Assembly (NCBI RefSeq): GCF_000718985.1
Contig: NZ_JODL01000010.1
Location: 62,001-126,000, forward strand
Origin: Streptomyces megasporus
GTDB taxonomy: Bacteria; Actinomycetota; Actinomycetes; Streptomycetales; Streptomycetaceae
Direction of reading: 5' to 3'
DNA: 64,000 bases
Position numbers and translations under genes: made by a program. Shown here in pieces: positions 43,351-52,681 of the stretch. How positions within the stretch are numbered: the first letter of the stretch is position 1; each line of letters opens with the position of its first letter. The notes under the pieces are model-generated. The model ran no database searches. It saw only the letters and a program-made list of their open reading frames with translations, and had not been told where the DNA came from.

Positions 43351-46300
43351 GTGACAGGTCCCCTGGCGCGCAGAGGAGGGGCCGCGAGCATCGCGGCCGC
43401 ACTCCTGGCGACGCTCATCACCGCGGCGGCGCCCGCCCAGGCCGCACCGCCCGCGCCACCGTCCGACGCGAAACTGGCGGCCGAGCCCACCCGGCACGAC
43501 CTGACGCGGGAGCAGTTCTACTTCGTCCTGCCGGATCGTTTCGCCAACGGCGACCCCTCCAACGACCGCGGTGGCCTGAAGGGCGACCGCCTGACGACCG
43601 GCCACGACCCCACCCACAAGGGCTTCTACCACGGCGGCGACCTCCGGGGCCTGATCGAGAGGCTCGACTACATCAAGGGCCTGGGCACCACCGCCATCTG
43701 GATGGCGCCCATCTTCAAGAACAAGCCCGTCCAGGGCGAGGGCGAGAACGCCTCGGCCGGATACCACGGCTACTGGATCACCGACTTCACCCGCGTCGAC
43801 CCGCACTTCGGCACCAACGCCGAACTGCGCGAGCTGATTGACAAGGCCCACGGCAAGGGCATGAAGGTCTTCTTCGACGTCATCACCAACCACACCGCCG
43901 ACGTGGTGGGCTACGAGGAGAAGTCCTCCTCCTACCTCTCCGAGGGCGCCTTCCCCTACCTCACCAAGGACGGGAAGCCCTTCGACGACACCGACTACGC
44001 CGACCGTGCCGCCGGGAAGAAGTTCCCCGCGGTCGACCGGACCTCCTTCCCCCGCACCCCCGTGGTCGCCGAGGACGAGAAGGACGTCAAGGTCCCGTCC
44101 TGGCTCAACGACCCGACGATGTACCACAACCGCGGCGACTCCACCTTCGCCGGCGAGAGCTCGCTCAACGGCGACTTCCACGGCCTGGACGACCTGTGGA
44201 CCGAGCGTCCCGAGGTCGTCGAGGGCATGAAGAAGATCTACCAGCGGTGGGTGAAGGACTTCCGGATCGACGGCTTCCGCATCGACACGGTCAAGCACGT
44301 CAACCTGGAGTTCTGGACCCAGTGGGCCGCGGCGCTGGACGAGTACGCCGCGAAGCGGGGCCGCGACGACTTCTTCATGTTCGGCGAGGTCTACAGCTCC
44401 GACCCCGCCCAGATGGCCCCCTACGTCACCCGGGGCAACCTCGACGCCACCCTCGACTTCGGCTTCCAGGAAGCGGCCCGCTCCTACGCCTCCCAGAGCG
44501 GACCGGCCGCCAAGCTCTCCGACCTGTTCGCCCAGGACCACCGCTACACCACCGGCCGGTCCAACGCCTACGAACAGGTCACCTTCACCGGCAACCACGA
44601 CATGGGACGCATCGGCGCCTTCCTCCGCCAGGACAACCCCGACGCCGACGACGCCGAACTGCTGCGCCGAGCGGAACTCGCCAACGAGCTGATGTTCCTC
44701 ACCCGCGGCAACCCGGTGATCTACTACGGCGACGAGCAGGGCTTCACCGGCGCCGGCGGCGACCAGGACGCCCGCCAGCCCCTCTTCGCGTCCAAGACCG
44801 CCGCCTACCTCGACGCGGAGAAGAACGACCGGATCGGCACCGACCGCACCCACGCCCAGGACGCCTACGACACCGACCACCCCCTCTACCGGTCCATCGC
44901 CGCGCTGTCGAAGCTGACCCGCGAACACCCCGCCCTGCGCGACGGCGCCCAGATCGAGCGGTACGTCGAAAAGGCGGGGGCGACCGGCGACGGCCCGGGC
45001 GTGTACGCCTTCTCCCGCATCGACGCCAAGCGGCGCACCGAGTACCTCGTCGCCGCCAACAACAGCGAGAAGGCCCGCACGGTGAAGATCCCCACCGGCT
45101 CGCCGAACACCGCCTTCCGCGCCCTCCACGGCGACCCCGGCGCCGACGGCACGATCCGCACCGGCGGCGACACCACGCTGACCGTCACCGTCCCCGCCCT
45201 GTCCACCGTCGTCCTCAGGGCGGGCAAGCCGCTTCCCGCACCGGACGCCAAGCCCACCGTCGCCCTGAAGGCCCCCGCCGCGGGCGCCACCGGCACCGTC
45301 GAGATCACCGCCGACGTCACGGGCGGGGACGGCCTGAACCGCGTCGTCTTCGCCGCCCAGACCGGCGACGGGAAGTGGCACACCCTCGGCACCGCCGACC
45401 ACGCCCCCTACAAGGTCACCCAGTACCTGGGCGAGGACGTGAAGGCCGGCACGCCGCTGCGCTACAAGGCCGTCGTGGTCGACGGCACGGGACGCACCGC
45501 GAGCGACCGGGCGACCTCCACCGCCGGCCAGGCCCCGCCGGAGCGGAAGCCCTCGGCGGTCGAGAGGGACTGGGCCGTCGTCCACTACCACCGCGCGGAC
45601 GGCGACTACGACGGCTGGACGCTGACCTCCGGCGAGCAGACCGCCGCCTTCACCGGCCGCGACGCCTACGGCGCCTTCGCCTGGGTGAAGGTCGCCGACG
45701 GACAGTCCGGGCTGACGTTCACCGTCACCAGGAACGGGACCGCGGACGGCCCCGAGCGCACCATCGACCTGGCGAGGACCGGCGAGGTGTGGATCGAGCA
45801 GGGCGAGGACGAGGTCCTGGACGAGCGGCCCGACGGCGTCTACCCGCCGCAGGACGAGAAGAAGGTCGTCCTCCACTACCACCGCGCGGACGGCGACTAC
45901 GACGGCTGGGGCCTCCACACCTGGACCGGCGCCGCCGAGCCCACCGACTGGTCCAGGCCGCTGATGCCCACCGGCAGGGACTCCTTCGGCGTCACCTTCG
46001 AGGTGCCGCTGGCCGAGGGCGCCACGTCACTGAGCTACATCATCCACAAGGGTGACACCAAGGACGAGAACGCCGACCAGTCGCTGGACTTCGCCACCCA
46101 CGGCCGCGAGGTGTGGAAGCTGTCGGGCACGCCCGGCTTCCTGCTGCCCACCACCGGCAGCGCCCCCGACCTCGACCCGACCAAGGCCGAGGCGCAGTGG
46201 ATCGACCGGAACACCGTCGCCTGGAGGATCAAGGCCGCGAACGCCGGCAGCGAGCAGCTCGTGTACGACCCCGAGGGCACCATCGCCGTCGAGGACGGCG

Positions 46301-48771
46301 CCCTGTCCCACGAGGGCCACTGGCTGCGGCTGACCCCCGTCCCCGGCGGGCTCACCGAGGAGCAGCGGAAGAGGTTCCCGCACCTGAGCGAGTACGCCGC
46401 CTTCACCGTCGACCCGCGCGACCGCGACCGGGTCCGCACCGCCCTGCGCGGCCAACTCCTCGCCACCCAGCGCAACGGCGAAGGGGCCCTGACGGCGGCG
46501 ACCGGCGTCCAGATCGCCGGCGTCCTCGACGACCTCTACGGCGCCGAGGCCGCCAAGGCCGACCTCGGCCCGGTCTTCGACCGCCAGGGCCGTCCCACCC
46601 TCTCGGTCTGGGCGCCCACCGCGCGGAACGTCGCCCTCGAACTCGACGGCCGCACCGTGGCGATGCGCCGCGATACGGCCACCGGCGTCTGGAGCGTCAG
46701 GGGCAACCGGAGCTGGACGGGCAAGCCCTACCGCTACCAGGTCACCGTCTGGGCGCCCTCGGTGCGGAAGCCGGTCGTCAACAAGGTCACCGACCCCTAC
46801 TCCACCGCCCTGACCGCCGACTCGAAGCAGAGCCTGGTGGTGGACCTGGACGACCCCCGGCTCGCCCCCAAGGGCTGGAAGGCCCTGGAGAAGCCGGCGG
46901 CGGTGCCGCTGCGCGACGCCCGCATCCAGGAGCTGCACATCCGTGACTTCTCCGTCGCCGACCCCACGGTGAGCGAGAAGCACCGCGGCGGCTACCTGGC
47001 CTTCACCGAGAACTCCTCGAAGGGCATGGAGCACCTGAGGAAGCTGGCGGACGCGGGCACCACCCACGTCCACCTGCTGCCCTCCTTCGACATCGCCTCC
47101 ATCCCCGAACGCGCCGCCGACCGCGCCGAGCCCGACTGCGACCTGGCGGCCCTGCCCGCCGACTCCGACAAGCAGCAGGAGTGCGTCGGCAAGGTCCGCG
47201 ACAAGGACGCCTACAACTGGGGATACGACCCGCTGCACTACACCGTGCCCGAAGGCTCGTACGCCACCGACCCCGACGGCACCACCCGCACCGTCGAGTA
47301 CCGGAAGATGGTCCAGAGCCTCAACGCGGCCGGACTGCGGGTCGTCCTCGACGTGGTCTACAACCACACCATGGCCGCCGGACAGGACGAGAAGTCCGTC
47401 CTGGACAGGATCGTGCCCGGCTACTACCACCGGCTGACCGAGGACGGCACCGTCGCCACCTCCACCTGCTGCGCCAACACCGCGCCCGAGAACACCATGA
47501 TGGGCAAGCTCACGGTGGACTCCATCGTCACCTGGGCCAAGCAGTACAAGGTGGACGGCTTCCGCTTCGACCTGATGGGCCACCACCCCAAGGAGAACAT
47601 CCTGGCCGTCCGGAAGGCGCTGGACTCCCTCACGGTGGAGAAGGACGGCGTCGACGGGAAGAGCATCGTCCTCTACGGCGAGGGCTGGAACTTCGGCGAG
47701 GTCGCCGACGACGCCCGCTTCGTCCAGGCCACGCAGAAGAACATGGCCGGCACCGGCATCGCCACCTTCTCCGACCGGGCCCGCGACGCGGTCCGCGGCG
47801 GCGGACCCTTCGACGCCGACCCCGGCGTCCAGGGATTCGCCAGCGGCCTGTACACCGACCCCAACTCCTCGCCCGCCAACGGCAGCCGCGAGGAGCAGCG
47901 CGAGCGACTGCTGCGCCACCAGGACCTGATCAAGGTCGGGTTGTCCGGCAACCTCGCCGACTACACCTTCACCGACAGCTCCGGGAAGCGGGTCAAGGGC
48001 TCGCAGGTCGACTACAACGGCTCGCCGGCCGGCTACGCGGAGGCGCCCGACGACGCGCTCGCCTACGTCGACGCCCACGACAACGAGACCCTCTACGACG
48101 CCCTGGCGTTCAAGCTGCCGAAGGACACCCCGGCCGCCGACCGCGCCCGGACGCAGGTCGTCGCCATGGCCACCGCCGCCCTCTCCCAGGGGCCGTCCCT
48201 CAGCCAGGCGGGCACCGACCTGCTGCGCTCGAAGTCGCTGGACCGCAACTCCTACGACTCCGGCGACTGGTACAACGCCATCCACTGGGACTGCCGGAAC
48301 GGCAACGGCTTCGGCCGCGGTCTGCCCCCGTCCTGGGACAACCAGGACAAGTGGTCCTACGCCAAGCCGCTGCTGACCTCCGCCACCCTCACCCCGTCCT
48401 GCCGGGAGATCGAGGGGACGTCCGCCGCCTACCGGGACCTGCTGACGATCCGCTCCACCGAGCGGGTCTTCGACCAGGCCACGGCGGCCGACGTCCAACG
48501 GGCCCTGTCCTTCCCGCTGTCGGGCAGGGACGAGACCCCGGGCGTGATCACCATGCGGCTGACGGACGGCGGGGACGACCTCGTGGTCGTCTTCAACGCC
48601 ACGCCCGAGCGGCGGACGCAGACCGTGGAAGCGCTCAAGGGCGGCTCCCACACCCTGCACCCGGTGCAGGCGTCCGGCGCCGACGAGGTCGTGAAGACCT
48701 CCTCCTTCGACGCCGCGACGGGCACCTTCACCGTCCCGCCGCGCACGGTGGCGGTGTTCACCGCACGGTAG
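43351..48771 (+). CDS. secreted bifunctional amylase-pullulanase with two CBM41 modules
   Basis: 1806 residues. After a signal peptide (about 1-31) comes a GH13 amylase domain (about 50-500: GFRIDTVKH nucleophile near D311, FGEVYS near E346, GNHDMGR near 414). A linker domain and two CBM41-type modules follow, each starting VHYHRADGDYDGW or LHYHRADGDYDGW (about 740 and 838). The C-terminal half is a type I pullulanase: CBM48-like region, ELHIRDFS, YNWGYDP (about 1289), GFRFDLMGHHP nucleophile near D1407, YGEGWNFGE acid/base near E1443, and DAHDNETL. It should cut both alpha-1,4 and alpha-1,6 bonds of starch and pullulan. GTG 43351 follows GGAGAG. Confidence 0.95.
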   Translation: MTGPLARRGGAASIAAALLATLITAAAPAQAAPPAPPSDAKLAAEPTRHDLTREQFYFVLPDRFANGDPSNDRGGLKGDRLTTGHDPTHKGFYHGGDLRGLIERLDYIKGLGTTAIWMAPIFKNKPVQGEGENASAGYHGYWITDFTRVDPHFGTNAELRELIDKAHGKGMKVFFDVITNHTADVVGYEEKSSSYLSEGAFPYLTKDGKPFDDTDYADRAAGKKFPAVDRTSFPRTPVVAEDEKDVKVPSWLNDPTMYHNRGDSTFAGESSLNGDFHGLDDLWTERPEVVEGMKKIYQRWVKDFRIDGFRIDTVKHVNLEFWTQWAAALDEYAAKRGRDDFFMFGEVYSSDPAQMAPYVTRGNLDATLDFGFQEAARSYASQSGPAAKLSDLFAQDHRYTTGRSNAYEQVTFTGNHDMGRIGAFLRQDNPDADDAELLRRAELANELMFLTRGNPVIYYGDEQGFTGAGGDQDARQPLFASKTAAYLDAEKNDRIGTDRTHAQDAYDTDHPLYRSIAALSKLTREHPALRDGAQIERYVEKAGATGDGPGVYAFSRIDAKRRTEYLVAANNSEKARTVKIPTGSPNTAFRALHGDPGADGTIRTGGDTTLTVTVPALSTVVLRAGKPLPAPDAKPTVALKAPAAGATGTVEITADVTGGDGLNRVVFAAQTGDGKWHTLGTADHAPYKVTQYLGEDVKAGTPLRYKAVVVDGTGRTASDRATSTAGQAPPERKPSAVERDWAVVHYHRADGDYDGWTLTSGEQTAAFTGRDAYGAFAWVKVADGQSGLTFTVTRNGTADGPERTIDLARTGEVWIEQGEDEVLDERPDGVYPPQDEKKVVLHYHRADGDYDGWGLHTWTGAAEPTDWSRPLMPTGRDSFGVTFEVPLAEGATSLSYIIHKGDTKDENADQSLDFATHGREVWKLSGTPGFLLPTTGSAPDLDPTKAEAQWIDRNTVAWRIKAANAGSEQLVYDPEGTIAVEDGALSHEGHWLRLTPVPGGLTEEQRKRFPHLSEYAAFTVDPRDRDRVRTALRGQLLATQRNGEGALTAATGVQIAGVLDDLYGAEAAKADLGPVFDRQGRPTLSVWAPTARNVALELDGRTVAMRRDTATGVWSVRGNRSWTGKPYRYQVTVWAPSVRKPVVNKVTDPYSTALTADSKQSLVVDLDDPRLAPKGWKALEKPAAVPLRDARIQELHIRDFSVADPTVSEKHRGGYLAFTENSSKGMEHLRKLADAGTTHVHLLPSFDIASIPERAADRAEPDCDLAALPADSDKQQECVGKVRDKDAYNWGYDPLHYTVPEGSYATDPDGTTRTVEYRKMVQSLNAAGLRVVLDVVYNHTMAAGQDEKSVLDRIVPGYYHRLTEDGTVATSTCCANTAPENTMMGKLTVDSIVTWAKQYKVDGFRFDLMGHHPKENILAVRKALDSLTVEKDGVDGKSIVLYGEGWNFGEVADDARFVQATQKNMAGTGIATFSDRARDAVRGGGPFDADPGVQGFASGLYTDPNSSPANGSREEQRERLLRHQDLIKVGLSGNLADYTFTDSSGKRVKGSQVDYNGSPAGYAEAPDDALAYVDAHDNETLYDALAFKLPKDTPAADRARTQVVAMATAALSQGPSLSQAGTDLLRSKSLDRNSYDSGDWYNAIHWDCRNGNGFGRGLPPSWDNQDKWSYAKPLLTSATLTPSCREIEGTSAAYRDLLTIRSTERVFDQATAADVQRALSFPLSGRDETPGVITMRLTDGGDDLVVVFNATPERRTQTVEALKGGSHTLHPVQASGADEVVKTSSFDAATGTFTVPPRTVAVFTAR

Positions 48772-48799
48772 GGGCGGAGTGGGAACCCTGACGGGGGGC

Positions 48800-48829
48800 G
48801 GGGCGGTACCGGGCGACCGGTACCGCCCC
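48800..48829. terminator. bidirectional terminator
   Basis: GGGGCGGTACCGG pairs perfectly over 13 bp around a GCGA loop, followed by TCCTTTC on the plus strand; convergent genes flank it. Confidence 0.85.
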
Positions 48830-48897
48830 GTGGTCCTTTCACCGGGCGCCTCGGACCCTCGGGTCCCTCGTCGGGTCCCGCCCTCCACGGGGGACCG

Positions 48898-49701
48898 TCA
48901 GTCCCACCAGAACGACCAGTGCCTCCCACCGCCGTGGGCGCCGGGGACGAGCCACTTCTCCGCGTAGCGCACCAGACTCCCCGCCCCCTGACCGATCACG
49001 GCGGGGCAGAACGCGAAGTGCTCGGCCGCCACCGCGAGCGCCTCCGAGACCGTCCCCGGCGGCGACGCCACCGACAGGTGCAGCACCTCCGGCTCCAACG
49101 CCACCACCCGCGCCCCGAACCGCTCCTCCCAGGAACGCAGGACGGCCCCGAACGGCGCCGCGCCCTCACCGGACGCCAGCGTGCCCGTCCAGCCGATCGC
49201 CTCGGGCACGTCGGCGCCGCGACGGACCGGGACCAGGGCGATCCGCGGATCGAGCAGGATGCCGTTGGCCACCAGCGAACGGGCCACCTCGGCCGCCGCC
49301 CCGTCGGGGTCGCCCACCGCCGCGACGGGCGGCGCGAGTCCGGGCCACCGCCTGCCGTACGGCCGCAGGGCCCGTGCGTCCGGCTCCCGTGCGGCGTGCT
49401 CCTCCCACCAGCGGGCCAGCGTGTCGCCGGCGTCGATCCCGCCGTTGAGCCCGCCACCGGGCACCGGCAACAGGTCGTCCTCCACGGCCGTGCCGCGTCC
49501 GTGCCGGCCCAGCAGCACGGGCCACAACCCGGTAGCGTCCCGCACCGGCAGCATCCGCCGCCAACCGTCCGGCCCGGCGGGGAAGTCGGCACGCCACAAC
49601 AGCGGTTCGGACCGGACGCCGAGCACCGTGCGATCGATCAGCGTGCCCGGCGGCAGATCCGCCGAACCCACCAGCGAGCGCAGTCCCCGGACTTCGGCCA
49701 T
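48898..49701 (-). CDS. DUF4253 domain protein
   Basis: 267 residues ending in the DUF4253 domain: FGARVVALEPEVLHLSVA, EALAVAAEHFAFCPAVIGQG and the terminal HWSFWWD are all hallmarks. The N-terminal half (WRRMLPVRDATGLWPVLLG) is typical too. The function of DUF4253 proteins is unknown; many occur near toxin-immunity loci. ATG 49701 is 14 bases downstream of the TetR gene stop, so both probably share an mRNA. Confidence 0.87.
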   Translation of the reverse strand: MAEVRGLRSLVGSADLPPGTLIDRTVLGVRSEPLLWRADFPAGPDGWRRMLPVRDATGLWPVLLGRHGRGTAVEDDLLPVPGGGLNGGIDAGDTLARWWEEHAAREPDARALRPYGRRWPGLAPPVAAVGDPDGAAAEVARSLVANGILLDPRIALVPVRRGADVPEAIGWTGTLASGEGAAPFGAVLRSWEERFGARVVALEPEVLHLSVASPPGTVSEALAVAAEHFAFCPAVIGQGAGSLVRYAEKWLVPGAHGGGRHWSFWWD

Positions 49702-49715
49702 CGGCTCCTTCGACG

Positions 49716-50477
49716 CTACGGGGCGCCTTCGACGGCGCCGTCGGATTCGACGTCCCCGTCAGTACCCCCGTCCGGGGCGTCGAACACACCGGGAACCAAC
49801 ACCCTCAGCCGCCCCGCCAACTCCGCGAACGGGCCGTCGGCGGGCTCCCGTTCGACGACGCGGAGGAACACCCGTGCCGTCTCCTCGTCGAACGCGGCCG
49901 TCACCGCCGCCAGGGCCAGCAGGTCGTGGACGAGTCGGAGCTCCAACTCCTCCCGCGGTATCGAACGCTCCTCCAGCCAGTTCAGCGCCGTCGTCTCGGC
50001 GACGCCCACCCAGGACCGGATCACCAGGGCCAGCCGCGGCCCGGGATCGGGGTGTCCCAGATGGATCAGGAGCTGCTCGTAGGCGGCCCGGCGCACCTCG
50101 TCGATCACGGCGTCGGTCCGCGCCGAACCGGCGGCCGAACCGCCGCGCAGCAGGGCCGAGAAACCGGGGGCGTGCTCCTCGACGAAGTCGAAGTAACGGC
50201 CCATCACCAGTAACAGACGCGAACTGAACGGCCCCTCGGGCGGGACGACGAAACGGGCGGAGAGCTCGTCGGCGGCCCGCCGCACGGCCGCCTCGTAGAG
50301 ACTGTGCTTGCCGGGGAAGTAGTGGTAGACCAGCGGCCTGGATATCCCGGCCGCCGTGGCGATGTCGTCGATCGACACGTCCTGGGGAGAACGGTCGCTG
50401 AACAACTTCAGTGCCACGTCGATCAGTTGCTGTCGACGTTCCTCGACACCCATCCTGCGGCGTACCCCGGTGGTCAT
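49716..50477 (-). CDS. TetR-family transcriptional regulator
   Basis: 253 residues. HTH residues about 15-60 with SIDDIATAAGISRPLVYHYFPGK, preceded by a basic start. The effector domain contains VMGRYFDFVEEHAPGFSALLRG and the C-terminus has an acidic Gly/Asp tail. Target and ligand are unknown; regulation of its own operon with the DUF4253 gene is the simplest expectation. ATG 50477. Confidence 0.9.
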   Translation of the reverse strand: MTTGVRRRMGVEERRQQLIDVALKLFSDRSPQDVSIDDIATAAGISRPLVYHYFPGKHSLYEAAVRRAADELSARFVVPPEGPFSSRLLLVMGRYFDFVEEHAPGFSALLRGGSAAGSARTDAVIDEVRRAAYEQLLIHLGHPDPGPRLALVIRSWVGVAETTALNWLEERSIPREELELRLVHDLLALAAVTAAFDEETARVFLRVVEREPADGPFAELAGRLRVLVPGVFDAPDGGTDGDVESDGAVEGAP

Positions 50478-50545
50478 GGGAACACCCTATCGAGAGCCGG
50501 GGCCCGCCGGACGGCGTGAACGCGCCGCGCGCGGCCGACCCGGCC

Positions 50546-50601
50546 CCGGGCCCGGTGCCGGGACGGAGCCGACCCGGCCCCGGACACGGCACCGGGCCCG
50601 G
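50546..50601 (-). terminator. terminator hairpin after the 661-residue protein gene
   Basis: CCGGGCCCGGTGCCG and its exact complement form a 15-bp stem; the right arm also sits within a perfect 18-bp palindrome (50588-50605). Confidence 0.6.
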
Positions 50602-50616
50602 TGCCGGGGGAGAGGC

Positions 50617-52602
50617 TCAGTGGAGGGCCGCCAGTCGCCCGCCGTCCACCAGGGAGGCGGAGAGCTCGGCCCGGACGCCCCTCTCCACCGCCACGGCGAG
50701 GGTGCGGCCCACCGCGTCGTGCGTCACCCCGCCGGTCACGGAGATCGACGCCACCTCGTCGCTGCCCGCGGCGAGCAGGTACCAGGTGTCGGACGGCGCC
50801 TTCCACAGCACCCCGCTCAACACCCGCTCCTCCCGCACCCCGCACGCCGGACCGTCCTCGGCCCGCGCCGCCACCGCCCCCGGCGCGTGAGGCTCCCCGG
50901 CCGGAGGCAGGAACTGGGCCAGCACCCGCGACCCCGTGCCCCGCCAGGTGTCCGCCCGGACGCACACCCACCGGGCCCGACCCGCGCCCTCCGGCAACCG
51001 CTGCACGGCGAACGGCCAGACGTTCACCGTCCGCACGCCCCGTCCCGCCGACACCGGCAGCCGACAGGCGGTACGGGCCAGCACGGTGCGCGCCGCGGTC
51101 CCGGCGACCCCGGCGTCCACGGCCCCGCCCGGCGCGCCGAACGTCAACCGCACGGGGTTCAGCTCACCGAGGTCGGTCATCAGGTACGGGCCGACGCCCG
51201 GGGAGCCGCCGCGCCCGCCGGTGTCGCCGTCCGCCGTCAGCCGCAGCGCGGGCCAGACGCCGCACGAGGCGCCGTCCAACGGCGGTCCGGCCACCGTGGC
51301 GGTCAGCCCGTCCGGGGAACGCCCCACCGGCCGCCCCTCGTCGGCGGGATCGAGCAGGTCGACGACCGAGGCGTCCGTGATCCACGGAGCCAGCAGGTAA
51401 CGGGCGCCGCCGGCGCCACGGGTGACCACCAGCGCCGCGGCGGACGCCGCGTCCGCGCCGTCCACCCGCGCGAAGTCCAGCGCGACCGGCCCCTGCCGTC
51501 CACCCGCCGGCTCGGCGTAGCGCACCACCCGCAGCCCGTCGTACAGCACCACCACCGAGGAGCCGTCCACCTCGTCCGCGTACAACAGCCGCGCGGGACC
51601 CGGGGCCGGACCGGACGGGGTGCCGGGCGTCGCGGTGACCCGCACGGTCCGCCCCGGCCGCGCCCACACCGCCAACGCCCGCCGCAGCAGCCCGGTGTCG
51701 TCGACGAGCCCGCCCCGGGCGGGCCAGACCGAGAAGTCGGTGCGCGCCGCCCGCCGCCACCGCTCCGCGCTCGTCCTCGTCAACCGCTCCGGCTCCAGGG
51801 CCCGCTCCGCCGCCGGATTGCGGGCGTACACCGGGGCCGCCGCGCCGTCCGGACCCCAGCCGTCGCCCGGCACTCCCAACAGCAGCCCGCACACCGCCAC
51901 CGCGCACCCGGCCACGGCCGCGGCCCGCGCGTTCTGCCGGCGCCGCACCAGATCGGTGGGGCGGGCCCGCAGCGAACACGGGTCGAACTCCGCCGACGCC
52001 GGCAGCGCGCGGTCCCGGCTCCCGGCCGGGGCCCGCACTCCGTCCGCCTCCGCCAGCGCCGCCCCCGGGTCCGCCACCCCCGCCTCCGTCAGCAGCCGCG
52101 CCGCGTCACCGTCCGCCAGTCCCTCCAGACGGCGCAGGGCGTACGCCGCCCGCGCCGGCGCCGACACCTCGGACAGGGACCGCTCCAGGGCGGGGGCGTC
52201 GACGCCGGCGGGCCGGGGGAACAGCCGCAGACCCAGCACCAACGGCAGCGGCGCGGGAACGACCGGACGCACGAACCTCGACAGACGCCCCCGCGGCCGG
52301 CCCGCCGCCAACGCGGCCCGCAGCACCCGCAGCCGCAACAGGGCGTACGCCGGATCAGGCGCGCCCCCCGACACGGGAGCGCTCCGTGTCCCGCGCCCTC
52401 TCGGCAGCGAGCGCTGCGCCACGGCGTGCGCCGCGAGCACCCGACGGTGCCGCCCCGCGAAAGTCGGCAGCACCAGGTACGCCAGACGCACCAGGCGCGG
52501 ATAGTGCTCGACGAGAGCGGCCTCGGCCTGCTCGGCGTCGACGGAGCCGGGCGGGGAGGGGCGGGGCGTCCGGCGGGGGGAGGTCACGTCCTTCAGGGCC
52601 AC
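50617..52602 (-). CDS. membrane protein with sigma-factor-like N-terminus, function unknown
   Basis: 661 residues from GTG 52602. Residues 24-46 (EQAEAALVEHYPRLVRLAYL) resemble ECF sigma region 2 and residues 145-180 (PARAAYALRRLEGLADGDAA) resemble region 4, but the -10-melting and recognition residues are poorly kept. A single membrane helix lies at about 225-245, after a run of arginines, which places about 410 residues outside the cell. That part is Ala/Gly/Arg-rich with four or five cysteines and no recognised domain. Conserved as hypothetical in Streptomyces. GC3 is very high, so frame is well supported. Start codon uncertain. Confidence 0.75.
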   Translation of the reverse strand: MALKDVTSPRRTPRPSPPGSVDAEQAEAALVEHYPRLVRLAYLVLPTFAGRHRRVLAAHAVAQRSLPRGRGTRSAPVSGGAPDPAYALLRLRVLRAALAAGRPRGRLSRFVRPVVPAPLPLVLGLRLFPRPAGVDAPALERSLSEVSAPARAAYALRRLEGLADGDAARLLTEAGVADPGAALAEADGVRAPAGSRDRALPASAEFDPCSLRARPTDLVRRRQNARAAAVAGCAVAVCGLLLGVPGDGWGPDGAAAPVYARNPAAERALEPERLTRTSAERWRRAARTDFSVWPARGGLVDDTGLLRRALAVWARPGRTVRVTATPGTPSGPAPGPARLLYADEVDGSSVVVLYDGLRVVRYAEPAGGRQGPVALDFARVDGADAASAAALVVTRGAGGARYLLAPWITDASVVDLLDPADEGRPVGRSPDGLTATVAGPPLDGASCGVWPALRLTADGDTGGRGGSPGVGPYLMTDLGELNPVRLTFGAPGGAVDAGVAGTAARTVLARTACRLPVSAGRGVRTVNVWPFAVQRLPEGAGRARWVCVRADTWRGTGSRVLAQFLPPAGEPHAPGAVAARAEDGPACGVREERVLSGVLWKAPSDTWYLLAAGSDEVASISVTGGVTHDAVGRTLAVAVERGVRAELSASLVDGGRLAALH

Positions 52603-52681
52603 GTCGAGCTGAACGAGTGGAACCCCCGTTGGTCACCTCCCGCCCGCCGGCGGGCGCCCCCGGCGCGCGCCGGGCGGCCGA

